A stretch of 64,000 bases of DNA from Acidovorax sp. DW039 (GCF_037101375.1 NZ_AP029019.1:2108001-2172000); one strand, 5' to 3'; numbered from the stretch's first letter, positions 56,228-64,000 are shown. Notes: generated by a model from the sequence alone, not told the origin. Numbers and translations: made by a program.

Positions 56228-57949
56228 TCAACCCCCGGCGGTGTAGCGCACCACGCGGTTGCGGCCGTCGCGCTTGGCGCGGTACAGCGCGGCGTCGGCG
56301 TTCTGCACCAGCGCATCGGCATTCTGTCCATCTTCGGGCAGGCAGGCCATGCCCACCGATATGGTGATGGGCGGATGCACATTGCCGCCGTCCGCCACCG
56401 GGGGCATTTTCATCACGGCGTCGCACAGGGCCTGCGCGCGTTCCAGCGCCACCTGCGGCGTGGTGTTGGGCAGCACCACGGTGAACTCTTCGCCGCCATA
56501 GCGTGCCACCAGGTCGCTGGTGCGCACCGTGTCTGACAGCGTTTGCGCCACGCTGCGCAGCACCCGGTCGCCCAGCTCGTGTCCGAACTTGTCGTTGAAC
56601 TGCTTGAAGTGGTCCACATCAATCATCAGCACGGCCAGCGGTGCGTCGGGCTGCTCGGGGCTGCGGCGCTCGGCCCGCAGCACTTCTCTTGACAGGGATT
56701 CGTCCAGAAAGCGGCGGTTGTACAGCCCCGTGAGTGCATCGCGAATGGACTGCTGGCGCAGCGACTCGCGCAGGCGCAGGTTGCCCAGCGACAGGGACAC
56801 CTGCTCCAGCGCCGTCTGCCGCATCTGGGCCAGCAGCGCCTCGGGCAGGCAGGGGCTCGCGCCGCGTGGGTCCAGCACCAGCAGGCCCGTCAGGTCGCCG
56901 TGCGATGCCACCGGAAAGCACAGCGTGCCCTGCAGCGATGGCACATCCACCTGCTGCAGGTGGCGGCAGGTGCTGGCGTGGCCGTGGTCAGGCTGCGCAA
57001 ACGCCTGGCCCTTGCGCAGCGCCCAGCACTCCTGCGGCTCAAAGTATTCGGTAAAGGGCCGCTCGCCCCAGGCCACGCAGCGGCGCAGCTGGTTGCGTGA
57101 TGCCGCCATCAGGTACAGCGCGCCCGATGCGGCATGCAGCAGCACGGGCAGCCGCTCCTGCAGCAGCGCCTGGGCTTCGGTCATGTCTTCGCAGGTCTGC
57201 AAAAAACGCCCCAGCTCCGACAGGCGCTGCATGTGTGCGTTGTGCTCGCTGGTGCGTTCGGCCAGCGTCTGCAACTCGGTGTTGCGGGCGGTCAGGTCGG
57301 CCTCGTTGGCGGCCATGCGGCGGGCAAAGGCCACGCTGCGTGCCACCACAAAAATCAGCAGGCCCAGGCTGGTCACCATGGCGGCGGCCATGGTCAGGTA
57401 GGTGTTCTGCACGGCCTGCTCGTGGGCAGTCTGCAGTTGGCGTATGCGTTCATCCTGCCGTGCAGAAAACTGCTGCCCTTTGGTGCGCAGTGCCTCCATC
57501 AATGCGCGCCCCTGGCCGCTGCGCACAATCTCTGCGGCCTTTTCGCCTTCGCCCGCGGTGCGCAATGCCACGGTGTGGGCCAGCTCCTGCAGCTTTTCGT
57601 CCAGCAGGCCCATCAGCTCCTTGAGCTGCGCTGCGGACTCGGGGTCAGCGGTCATCTGCTCCAGCAGGCGGCGCGTGCTGCGTATCTCAGACACCGCCAC
57701 GTGGTAGGGCGCAAGGTAGTCAGAGCTGCCCGCAATCAGATACCCGCGCTGGCCGGTTTCTGCGTCCAGCACTTGGCGTATCAGCGTGTCACTGGTATGC
57801 ACCGTGCGAAAGGCCGCGTCCAGCGTCTTTTGGGCGCGTACCAGGTCCAGCAGGCTTTTGACTGTGACCCAGCTGCACAGAAAAATGCCCCCGAAGACAG
57901 CGGCCAAAATGAAGCGCTGCACGCGCGGCATACCAGGGTGACGGGGCAT
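56228..57949 (-). CDS. CHASE3-GAF-GGDEF diguanylate cyclase
   Basis: The 573-residue protein has a first membrane helix (about 12-35), a CHASE3 sensory domain (about 36-180, with AETGQRGYLIAGSSDYLAPY), a second membrane helix (about 185-210), a GAF-like domain (about 240-400) and a GGDEF domain. GGEEF is intact, and the RTSD before LVARYGGEEF gives a canonical RxxD inhibitory site five residues upstream. Active c-di-GMP synthesis with feedback is expected. Confidence 0.93.
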   Translation of the reverse strand: MPRHPGMPRVQRFILAAVFGGIFLCSWVTVKSLLDLVRAQKTLDAAFRTVHTSDTLIRQVLDAETGQRGYLIAGSSDYLAPYHVAVSEIRSTRRLLEQMTADPESAAQLKELMGLLDEKLQELAHTVALRTAGEGEKAAEIVRSGQGRALMEALRTKGQQFSARQDERIRQLQTAHEQAVQNTYLTMAAAMVTSLGLLIFVVARSVAFARRMAANEADLTARNTELQTLAERTSEHNAHMQRLSELGRFLQTCEDMTEAQALLQERLPVLLHAASGALYLMAASRNQLRRCVAWGERPFTEYFEPQECWALRKGQAFAQPDHGHASTCRHLQQVDVPSLQGTLCFPVASHGDLTGLLVLDPRGASPCLPEALLAQMRQTALEQVSLSLGNLRLRESLRQQSIRDALTGLYNRRFLDESLSREVLRAERRSPEQPDAPLAVLMIDVDHFKQFNDKFGHELGDRVLRSVAQTLSDTVRTSDLVARYGGEEFTVVLPNTTPQVALERAQALCDAVMKMPPVADGGNVHPPITISVGMACLPEDGQNADALVQNADAALYRAKRDGRNRVVRYTAGG

Positions 57950-58151
57950 GAGAAGAGGGTACTCCAGGGCGGTAAGCCCGCGGTGTGCAGGCCTGCGTCG
58001 ATTCTAGGAACGCCACCCTGACCCGCGCATCCGTGGATGTACTTGCACCCGATGCAGGTGCTGCACATTGGTTGACATTTGCAGGTGGGCACCCCAGCTC
58101 TGTGGCGTGGTGCGCTTGGGGTGCACTTGGGGTGCACTTGGGTACTTTTGT

Positions 58152-58199
58152 GGCTGTAGCACTTATCCATCAAGCGCAGGCAGCTATCAAATGAATAGC
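58152..58199 (+). repeat. dispersed intergenic repeat, family A copy 9
   Basis: Reads GGCTGTAGCACTTATCCATC then AAGCGCAGGCAGCTATCAA and ends AATAGC. It lies just before the Mrr-like gene's 3' end. Confidence 0.85.
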
Positions 58200-58211
58200 G
58201 TCAAAGACTTT

Positions 58212-59258
58212 TTACCCTTGCGCCTTGGGCAGGGTGCGTCTGCAGGTGGGGTAGTTGGCGCAGCCCCAGAACAGGTTGCCATCGCGCCCGCGTTTGCGCT
58301 CCAGCATCTTGATGCCGCAACTGGCGCAGGTGGGCCGCCAGTATTCGCCTTCGTACGCCACCTGTAGCAATGCCTGTTGCTGCGCAGGCGTGCGCCGGGC
58401 AATCAATTGCAGCAGGCCCGCGCCGTCCAGCGTATGGATGCCGTTGGCACGCGCAAACTCCAGCGCATCTGCGGTGTAGGTGGACGTGGTGGCATAGGTG
58501 CCGCGCCGCAGCTTGTGCGATGCCATCACGCCAAAAAACTCGCGCATCTCGCGCACGCCCACGGGCTTGCTTTGCCAGTGCTTGCACTGCACCACGGCAG
58601 CAGGGCCCGGGCTGTTGCGGCTGTGCAGCCATATGTCCACCCCGCCATCGGCCCCGTGCGACTGGGCATGCGTCTCAAAACCTGCCTGGGCAAACAGGGC
58701 CTCGCACACCGCCTCAAACCGCCGCCATTCAATGACGGAAAACACGGACATGCTCCACTCGCTGATGAGCGCGCTGGTCTTGTTGGAGGTGCTGGCGCTG
58801 GTATCCGCCGCCTGCTGGGATGAGGGTTGCAGCGTGGGCTCCACGCGCTCGTTCGCGGCCGGGGGCTCGGTGCCCCAGCTCGATCCCAAGGTGCTGGCCC
58901 ATTCCACGGGTGGGCGCTGCGGCTCGGGGGCCTCGTCTGCCAGCCCTGGCACGGTCAGCCGCCCTTGCTGCCTGCGTGCCATGCTGGGGTGGCCGTTGCC
59001 CTGGCCCCCCGCCACCAGCTGCATACGGGTGGATCGGCCCCGCACGGCATAGTGCAGGCCCAGCAGCACCACGCCTATGCCCAGCGCCAGCCAGCCCACG
59101 GGTTGCAGGCCCTGCACCACGGCGTTGGCCATTGCCTGGGGCAAGCGCCCTGCCAGCAGGGGCAGCACCACCAGCAGCGCAACACCCGCCGCGCAAGCCA
59201 GCCACCCCTTCTCCTGCAGCTCGCGCTGGGCGCGCTCTTGCCGTTTGCTGCGACCCAT
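58212..59258 (-). CDS. Mrr-like membrane restriction endonuclease with topoisomerase zinc finger
   Basis: The 348-residue protein has two membrane helices (about 22-45 and 50-75), a variable linker, an Mrr_cat domain (about 170-290: FEAVCEALFAQAGFE, GADGGVDIWL with catalytic Asp, VVQCKHW with catalytic Gln/Lys) and a C-terminal C4 zinc finger (CASCGIKML...CANYPTC) of the topoisomerase type. The ATG at 59258 gives a basic cytoplasmic start. Membrane-anchored Mrr relatives of this architecture occur in Proteobacteria without a clear defence role. A dyad covers its promoter. Confidence 0.88.
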   Translation of the reverse strand: MGRSKRQERAQRELQEKGWLACAAGVALLVVLPLLAGRLPQAMANAVVQGLQPVGWLALGIGVVLLGLHYAVRGRSTRMQLVAGGQGNGHPSMARRQQGRLTVPGLADEAPEPQRPPVEWASTLGSSWGTEPPAANERVEPTLQPSSQQAADTSASTSNKTSALISEWSMSVFSVIEWRRFEAVCEALFAQAGFETHAQSHGADGGVDIWLHSRNSPGPAAVVQCKHWQSKPVGVREMREFFGVMASHKLRRGTYATTSTYTADALEFARANGIHTLDGAGLLQLIARRTPAQQQALLQVAYEGEYWRPTCASCGIKMLERKRGRDGNLFWGCANYPTCRRTLPKAQG

Positions 59259-59352
59259 GGGGCCAGAACGAGTGCGTGCCAAGTGCTTTCTCCTTACAGA
59301 GCGGCCCCGCAGGCAGGCGGAAGCAGCAGGGTGTGTGTGCCAATGCATAAGC

Positions 59353-59400
59353 TGCCTGCAGCGCCCGTCCATCAAGCGCAAGCAGCTATCAAAATAGGAG
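59353..59400 (+). repeat. dispersed intergenic repeat, family A copy 10
   Basis: The left half is diverged (GCTGCCTGCAGCGCCC); the right half keeps CAAGCGCAAGCAGCTATCAA and GGAG. Confidence 0.7.
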
Positions 59401-59451
59401 TGTGGAGCCCTGGGCCTTTCGCCCTTGTGACACCGCCACGACGCCGTCCTG

Positions 59452-59486
59452 AATCTTACATTTGGTTAACATTCAGATGCAAGATT
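59452..59486 (-). promoter_or_regulatory. promoter of the Mrr-like gene overlain by a 13+13 dyad
   Basis: On the minus strand a TTGCAT -35 box (59477-59482) and TAAGAT -10 box (59453-59458) are 18 bp apart. Arms AATCTTACATTTG and CAGATGCAAGATT match at 11 of 13 positions as inverted repeats around a 9-bp centre and span both boxes. Leader to the gene is about 190 nt. Confidence 0.5.
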
Positions 59487-59562
59487 TTACAATTGGCGAA
59501 GGTGCAGGTTTGATGTTTTGGCAGGTGGTTCCGGCACGGTGGTGGGGGGGGCTCACAGGCCC

Positions 59563-59889
59563 TCAGGCCTGCCACACCCCAAACCCTGCCGAGCGCAGGT
59601 CAATGCCTATCTCAATCTCGCGGTCCACCGCCTCCTGGTAGGGCATGGGGTTGAAGCCCTCGTACAAGTCCGGCAGCAGCCACAGGCCATACAGCATCAC
59701 AAACCGGTTGGCCTGAATGCCCGCCTTGTGCTTGTCAAACCGCACATCCGGGTCCAGCCCCGTCATGCCCACGTACACGCAGGGCTTGCCCTGCACATAG
59801 CCGGGGTTGCAGCGCACAAAGCGCGGTTCCCGCAGCACATCCTTCGCCAGTTCAATGACGTAGACGTTGTGGTGGGGGCGGCGGGGCAT
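59563..59889 (-). CDS. GIY-YIG-like small protein
   Basis: The 108-residue product shows VYVIELAK near the start and PCVYVGMTGLDPDVRFDKHKAG, then LYGLWLLPDLYEG. The VYVIEL/VYVGMT pair resembles a GIY-YIG nuclease core, although conserved catalytic residues later in the domain are hard to place. The gene is monocistronic, between family A repeats. Confidence 0.6.
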   Translation of the reverse strand: MPRRPHHNVYVIELAKDVLREPRFVRCNPGYVQGKPCVYVGMTGLDPDVRFDKHKAGIQANRFVMLYGLWLLPDLYEGFNPMPYQEAVDREIEIGIDLRSAGFGVWQA

Positions 59890-59909
59890 GGGATGATTGA
59901 ACAGAAAAA

Positions 59910-59959
59910 GTGCCGCTAACCCAAGCAGAACAAGCGCTGGCAGCTATTGATTTGGTAGC
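59910..59959 (+). repeat. dispersed intergenic repeat, family A copy 11
   Basis: Reads GTGCCGCTAACCCAAGC then ACAAGCGCTGGCAGCTATTG and ends GGTAGC. Confidence 0.75.
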
Positions 59960-60052
59960 GTATATTTTTGGTGAGTCGCTGCCACCCCTGCAAGGCCCCT
60001 GGGTGCTGCAGTACCGCCAGTCGGCCAGGGCCAGCGGCCCAGCAGGCTGCTC

Positions 60053-60346
60053 TCAGCTACCCAGCGCCCCCAGCAACCCCGCACTCACCTCCGCCGCATC
60101 AGGCGCGGCAAATGCCATGTTGTGCTGGTCCGTCAGCGGGCCGTGGCCCGGCTCCATGCGCCCTGCAGCGTCGTAGCCCATGGCCTTGAACTTCCACACC
60201 CCGCCCACCTTTTTGAGCGAACCCACATGCGCCCCCGTGGCGCTGTGCATAGCCACCACTTCGGCGTTGACGGGCAGCAACTGCAGCGGCCCCGCCAGCG
60301 GGCCGGGCGGCACGGGGCCGTAGGTGGGAGTGAATGGAGACGTCAT
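60053..60346 (-). CDS. hypothetical protein
   Basis: The 97-residue protein opens with a Pro-rich stretch (MTSPFTPTYGPVPPGPLAGP), then NAEVVAMHSATGAHVG, VGGVWKFKAMGYDAAG and ends in a Glu/Ala-rich helix. No signal peptide or known motif is seen. It is bracketed by family A repeats. Confidence 0.55.
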   Translation of the reverse strand: MTSPFTPTYGPVPPGPLAGPLQLLPVNAEVVAMHSATGAHVGSLKKVGGVWKFKAMGYDAAGRMEPGHGPLTDQHNMAFAAPDAAEVSAGLLGALGS

Positions 60347-60387
60347 GGATGGGCTTTATTGCTGCTGGAGCTGTGTTGGATGAAATT

Positions 60388-60436
60388 GGCCTGTAGCGCT
60401 CACCGGATAAGCGCAGGCAGCTATCAATAGAGGAGC
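60388..60436 (+). repeat. dispersed intergenic repeat, family A copy 12
   Basis: Reads GGCCTGTAGCGCTCACCGGA then TAAGCGCAGGCAGCTATCAA and ends GGAGC. It lies before the DUF924 remnant. Confidence 0.85.
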
Positions 60437-60461
60437 GTTGTGGGTGGCGATAGCGCCCGAG

Positions 60462-60953
60462 TCAGAACGATGACCCCGGCTCGCTCAAAAACGCCAGTTC
60501 TTCTGGCGTGGAGGTGCGGCCCAACACCGCGTTGCGGTGCGGGTAGCGCCCAAAGCGGTCAATGATGGCCTTGTGGCGGCGCTCAAAGTCCAGGTTGTTT
60601 TCCATGCCCGGCTGCGCAAACAGCTCCAGGGCTTGCTCGTGGATCAACGCCGATTCGCTGTGCATGTACGGCATGTAGGCAAACACGCGCTGCGCCGTGG
60701 GCAGGCTGCGGTCCTGCCCGCTGGCCACCAGCTCTTGCGCCAGGGCAAGGGCCAGCGCGTCTTGCGCAAAGGCGCGGGGCGTGTCGCGGTACACATTGCG
60801 CGAGAACTGGTCCAGCACCAGGATTTCTGCCAACCGGCCTTCTGGGGTGACGCGCCAGGGGAATAGTTCGCAGCGGGCAGCGGCCTCTAGCGTGGGATCG
60901 AAGCGGGTGCGGATGGATTCGTCCAGTGCTGCTTGATAATCTTCATTTGGATT
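60462..60953 (-). pseudogene. DUF924 family protein, 5'-truncated
   Basis: The remaining reading frame gives a DUF924 body: an ALDESIRTRFDPTLEAA start, LAEILVLDQFSRNVYRDTPR, and FGRYPHRNAVLGRTSTPEE near the end. Family members begin with about 30 further residues (an HFWF-type motif). Here the frame hits a stop just upstream, at the point where the sequence becomes AT-rich, so the true start is lost. A TTG at 60833 could still start a shorter protein of 123 residues. The truncation coincides with the boundary of the AT-rich island. Confidence 0.8.
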
Positions 60954-61062
60954 TTATTTTATTGGTTGAAAATTCTTTAGATCATTGGTTTATATGGCTT
61001 TGTAATCATGAGGAGAAAATTATTGGGATATGGATTTGTTGCATGTGTTTGATGCCTAAAAT

Positions 61063-61689
61063 TTAGATGATATTGATTAATCTAAATGTTAAATTAATTC
61101 TGGCATTGATGATTTTTGGTTCTTTCTTTATGGAGTGTTCCCATTGAGCTTGGGTGAGTCCTCGCATGCAAAGCAAAGATCCATTTGGAAGGGTAATTTC
61201 TTTACGCTTTTGGTGTGTGGGAGAGATTTTCGAGCGTAGACAAAAGGTTCTAGATGCACCTAGGCTCAATGACGATATCGTGGGATCGGGTCCTAATTCT
61301 AACTCGTCGTCACTATGCCACGACAAGTGATCACTTCCATTTCGATAAAGATTAAGTAGCACAGAATTATATTTTTTGCTCGTCGTTGCCTCCACCATAT
61401 CTCTCAGCTCCAGTAGGGATGGGGTCCAAGCCATAGGTTGATTGACGATGCCTGAATATTTGTAGGTTGCCTTTTCGTCACCATGCCATGCAGTCAATCT
61501 TGGCGTTTTAACAAGGCGACCAAACATCCAAATTTCAGGCTGTCGCCAATCGGTTTCGGTCAGCAGCTTATCTAAAAAATGGTTGGCCTGATGCTCTTTT
61601 AGAAAATCAGGCCAATAGGAAATATCAAGGCCATCATCTAAGACGTTAATGCATCCTTCGGGAGGGGCTCCAAAAAGGTCCGCATCCAT
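61063..61689 (-). CDS. AlkB-like 2OG/Fe(II) dioxygenase
   Basis: The 208-residue protein belongs to the AlkB family that repairs alkylated bases. Iron ligands are His125 and Asp127 in LSWHSDDE and His185 in QWEHSI; Arg197 and Arg203 in NARINLTFR bind 2-oxoglutarate. The NSVLLNLYRNGSDHLSWHSD pattern is ALKBH2/3-like. The start at 61689 overlaps the upstream methyltransferase stop as TAATG; a Met at 61704 is an alternative. Base composition is far AT-richer than the flanks, so transfer is likely. Confidence 0.9.
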   Translation of the reverse strand: MDADLFGAPPEGCINVLDDGLDISYWPDFLKEHQANHFLDKLLTETDWRQPEIWMFGRLVKTPRLTAWHGDEKATYKYSGIVNQPMAWTPSLLELRDMVEATTSKKYNSVLLNLYRNGSDHLSWHSDDELELGPDPTISSLSLGASRTFCLRSKISPTHQKRKEITLPNGSLLCMRGLTQAQWEHSIKKEPKIINARINLTFRLINII

Positions 61690-62540
61690 TATTTTTTCTT
61701 CCAAACCCTTACGGATGCTTGCGATTGGACTTTGGGAGTGCGGGCAAATCTTGTTTTATAAGGTTCAATATCGGATGTCTGCTCACTGCCTCCGGGGAGG
61801 AGCCTTTCCTTTGTTTTATTATGGCATAATTCAAATAAATCATTTGTGAAAACACTCTCAGCATACGATGTGAACTCGTCTGAGCTGTTATCAATGTATA
61901 GTACTAGACTGCCAGATGGCATGTCGTTAATCATTTGAACGAAAAATGGTTCGGCTTGTTCTCGAAATGAATATATTTCGGACATGAAGAAGCTCATGAT
62001 AAAAATATCAGAAGAAAATGCCTTCTGAAGATTTTCAAATGTCCTGTAAGAGGTTACATCAGATTGCCGGAAATTGGAGCTTAGTTTGAAGTCTGATTCA
62101 AGTCGTGTATCAATTTCTGCCCATGTTTCAGACCAACTTTCTTCGCGATCAAGAAGCCATACTGTCAACGCGCTTTGTCTTTTTAAATCTACGCACGCTT
62201 GAAGTAAGCCCAGCATCTCGCTCCCCGGTCCGCCTCCAACGCAGGTTATACGTAGTGGTAAATCCTGCGTGATGCGCATACGCAAATCTTCGCAGGAAAC
62301 AAGATGCTGCTTGATGTACGAACTGTGTGCGCCGACATAAGAGAATACGTACGCGAATCGAGTTACCGGATCCGCATAATCAATAGGATTTCTTAATGTG
62401 GATGTCAATGCGTTGTACTCGCCTGACAAGGTTTGTAATCGGTTTTGAATTATCTTTGTTGCATCTGAGCCGTACTTTTTGCTGATGATTCCATCCAAAT
62501 CATCAAGTACTGACTTAACAAGTTTGAAACTGGTGTTCAT
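61689..62540 (-). CDS. class I SAM-dependent methyltransferase-like protein in AT-rich island
   Basis: The 283-residue protein has a motif I of the form ITCVGGGPGSEMLGL followed by an acidic loop (VWLLDREESW), both typical of SAM binding. The N-terminal half is helical with DPVTRFAYVFSYVGAHSSYI. No further substrate-defining motif is recognised. It is followed by and translationally coupled to the AlkB gene. AT-rich codon use differs from all neighbours. Confidence 0.75.
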   Translation of the reverse strand: MNTSFKLVKSVLDDLDGIISKKYGSDATKIIQNRLQTLSGEYNALTSTLRNPIDYADPVTRFAYVFSYVGAHSSYIKQHLVSCEDLRMRITQDLPLRITCVGGGPGSEMLGLLQACVDLKRQSALTVWLLDREESWSETWAEIDTRLESDFKLSSNFRQSDVTSYRTFENLQKAFSSDIFIMSFFMSEIYSFREQAEPFFVQMINDMPSGSLVLYIDNSSDEFTSYAESVFTNDLFELCHNKTKERLLPGGSEQTSDIEPYKTRFARTPKVQSQASVRVWKKK

Positions 62541-62599
62541 AATGGTTTGATTGATATTAATATGTGAAATTTATTTTTGCTTAAGAGTGTTTGCTTCAA

Positions 62600-62762
62600 T
62601 AAATTCTCTATTCCATTCAAACTTGTAGTTTGGCTTGGCGTTGGCCAACGATGGCGGTCACCACCTTCAGGCTGTTCGGGTTCAGGCTCTCCAAAAGGTT
62701 TTGCCGTCTGCGTCGGGGTGGGCGTCGCTGAACAGGCGCTTATACAAGCGCATTTCGGCGTT
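62600..62762 (-). pseudogene. fragment of glnS (decayed direct repeat)
   Basis: The plus-strand text of 62615-62762 repeats, with many changes, the glnS 3' region at about 63635-63800. The decoded fragment includes LYKRLFSDAHPDADGK and LESLNPNSLKVVTAI. A one-base frameshift and a loss of about 10-12 bases show it is not expressed. It lies in the same orientation as glnS, so the pair forms a direct repeat about 1 kb apart. Confidence 0.85.
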
Positions 62763-62953
62763 TAAGCCGCTGGGTTTTTAACTGCTGTGCCAGCCCAACT
62801 TTGCGTAGGCAACTTGAGCCCGTTGGCAATCAATTGCTTCTTCGCCTGCTTAGACGCCTGTTTGAGCGCGTTATCCACCCGTTCTTGCACGGTTGCGACT
62901 GGCTTGCTGGGGGCAGTGCGGTCTACCGCGCGAGTTGTTGAAGATTCAGCCAT
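62762..62953 (-). CDS. small protein next to the zeta-toxin gene, candidate antitoxin
   Basis: The 63-residue product is charged and helical (VQERVDNALKQASKQAKKQL) with an IANGLKLPTQSW segment. Its ATG lies within the 3' end of the zeta-like gene (31-bp overlap), so translation is likely coupled. Position and size fit an antitoxin, though toxin-first order is unusual for zeta systems. The last codons reach the glnS fragment. Confidence 0.65.
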   Translation of the reverse strand: MAESSTTRAVDRTAPSKPVATVQERVDNALKQASKQAKKQLIANGLKLPTQSWAGTAVKNPAA

Positions 62954-63531
62954 TTTTCTGGGTCCTCCACATAAGTGCGGCTTGCAGTGCCGCGTGCAAT
63001 AGATGTTAATGTGCCAGTGGCGTTATTCAGAACGTGCCAACGGTCTGCCAAGGGCAGATACAGCGCAAACAGGTTGTGCACGCTGCGCTGAAAGCGGCGG
63101 GCAATATCGTCGGGCGGGATGTTGTGCCCGCCCAGTTTGACGCGCAGGGCCACACGCTGGGTGGCCAGTGCTGCGCTGGGCAGGGCCACGTAATAGATGT
63201 GCACCTGGTAGCCCTGGGCCTTGCAGTTGGCCAGAAACAGGGCGAAGGTGCGGCTGGAAAGCGTGGTTTCAAACGCAAAGTTGACTTTGGACGCTGCCAG
63301 CGTGCGCAGGCGCTGCAGCATGATGCGCCCGGCCTCAAACGCCACGGTTTCGGGGGCGTAGGCCGAAAGGCCCGCCGCAATCTGGTCTGCGTTGACAAAT
63401 TCAAGGATGCCTAGGGCATCCTTGAGCAGATAGGGTGCTGCGGTGGATTTGCCCGCGCCGTTCGGCCCGGCGATCACCACCACGGTGGGTTGTTGGTGCC
63501 GGGGTTGTGGCTTGGTGGCGCGGGCGGGCAT
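62923..63531 (-). CDS. zeta-toxin-family P-loop kinase
   Basis: The 202-residue protein has a Walker A GPNGAGKST at 22-30, NADQIAAGL with Asp49, and FETTLSS with Glu88, typical of zeta/PezT kinases, which phosphorylate UDP-N-acetylglucosamine precursors or related substrates. The C-terminus carries a basic DDIARRFQRSVHNL. It starts 2 bp after the glnS stop, so it may be read with glnS. Could also be a non-toxic zeta-like ATPase. Confidence 0.85.
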   Translation of the reverse strand: MPARATKPQPRHQQPTVVVIAGPNGAGKSTAAPYLLKDALGILEFVNADQIAAGLSAYAPETVAFEAGRIMLQRLRTLAASKVNFAFETTLSSRTFALFLANCKAQGYQVHIYYVALPSAALATQRVALRVKLGGHNIPPDDIARRFQRSVHNLFALYLPLADRWHVLNNATGTLTSIARGTASRTYVEDPEKWLNLQQLAR

Positions 63532-63533
63532 GT

Positions 63534-64000
63534 TTACTTGCCCCAGCTGTCCTTCAACCCGACAGCCAAGTTAAACACCGGCTTCTCCGCCGTGTGGTCC
63601 ACCCGGTCCGCCACAAAGTACCCGTGCCGTTCAAACTGAAACTTGTCATCGGGCTTGGCGTTGGCCAATGACGGCTCCACGATGGCCGTCACCACCTTCA
63701 GGCTGTTCGGGTTCAAGCTTTCCAGGAAGTTTTTGCCGCCCGCGTCGGGGTGTGCGTCGCTGAACAGGCGGTCGTACATGCGCACTTCGGCATTCACGCC
63801 GTCGGCCACGCCCACCCAGGTGATGGCGGCCTTGACCTTGACGCTGTCTGCGCCGGGGGTGCCGCTCTTGGTGTCGGGCACCACGGTGGCCAGCACTTCG
63901 GTGATGACGCCGTTAGCGTCTTTGTTGCAGCCGGTGCACTCAATCACATAGCCGCCCTTCAGGCGCACCTTGTTGCCGGGGAAGAGGCGCTTGTAGCCCT
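63534..64000 (-). CDS. glnS: glutamine-tRNA ligase, C-terminal part (continues past window)
   Basis: The sequence encodes the C-terminal anticodon-binding part of a class I glutaminyl-tRNA synthetase: VRLKGGYVIECTGC, VKAAITWVGV, MYDRLFSDAHPD and FQFERHGYFVADR. The true start lies beyond 64000. It ends with TAA at 63534, 2 bp before the zeta-like gene start. A shorter decayed copy of its 3' part lies 1 kb to the left. Confidence 0.95.
   Translation of the reverse strand, partial: GYKRLFPGNKVRLKGGYVIECTGCNKDANGVITEVLATVVPDTKSGTPGADSVKVKAAITWVGVADGVNAEVRMYDRLFSDAHPDAGGKNFLESLNPNSLKVVTAIVEPSLANAKPDDKFQFERHGYFVADRVDHTAEKPVFNLAVGLKDSWGK

Larger units (their letters stand above)
59259..59562. other. 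intergenic region upstream of the Mrr-like gene
   Basis: This 304-bp stretch contains a family A repeat (59353-59400) and a 35-bp dyad over a likely promoter (59452-59486). Nothing else gene-like is seen. Confidence 0.5.

Noticed and set aside
62577..62765. Plus-strand gene across the glnS fragment
   Set aside because: The frame is antisense to the decayed glnS copy and shows no independent coding character.

Overview
The window is high-GC chromosomal DNA whose gene content and protein style point to a betaproteobacterium of the family Comamonadaceae (Acidovorax-like). Supporting signs are an sdhCDAB-sdhE-gltA run next to a GntR regulator, mdh and acnB, a ribBX-nusB operon, many DUF families common in that family, and a short intergenic repeat present in 12 copies. 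No rRNA, tRNA, CRISPR array or intact transposase gene was found.

Layout. (1) 1-13 kb is a metal/aldehyde-sensor repressor of the FrmR/RcnR type with its operator, an ankyrin protein, and a TCA-cycle cluster. The minus strand carries gntR, sdhC, sdhD, sdhA, sdhB, sdhE and gltA; the plus strand carries mdh, a CitE-like lyase, an exported protein and acnB. A palindrome inside the gntR promoter suggests local control. (2) 13-22 kb holds a membrane/ankyrin protein, the minus-strand set ybgC-tolQ-tolR-tolA without tolB/pal beside it, an aminotransferase, and ribBX-ribH-nusB. (3) 22-31 kb holds a ferredoxin, a methyltransferase, an unusual intergenic array of three ungapped 113-bp repeats carrying DnaA-box-like sites, an SDR dehydrogenase, gshA, a YlqF/RbgA-type GTPase and a GGDEF-EAL protein. 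(4) 31-47 kb includes a 1087-residue protein of unknown function, truC, a DHH phosphoesterase, an MFS exporter, a flagellin with an embedded metalloprotease behind a sigma-28 promoter, a nuclease, a transglutaminase-like protein, lipoproteins, rluE and an M23 peptidase. (5) 47-57 kb has katG, two substrate-binding proteins, an M14 peptidase, a nucleoside deaminase and a 2OG-type oxygenase; the divergent deaminase/oxygenase pair shares a 17-bp inverted repeat. (6) 56-60.9 kb has a CHASE3-GGDEF cyclase, an Mrr-like membrane nuclease and small unknown genes.

(7) 60.9-63.5 kb is the clear accessory segment. An AT-rich two-gene operon (methyltransferase and AlkB-type dioxygenase) abuts a DUF924 gene that has lost its 5' end. 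Next come a decayed glnS fragment, a small protein, a zeta-toxin-like kinase and the 3' part of the true glnS, which runs off the window. The glnS fragment and glnS form a direct repeat around the toxin pair, which suggests acquisition by recombination at glnS.

Several starts were moved inward from the longest open frame on the basis of ribosome-binding sites, overlaps and family N-termini; each case is stated. Functions are read from motifs by eye, with no database search.
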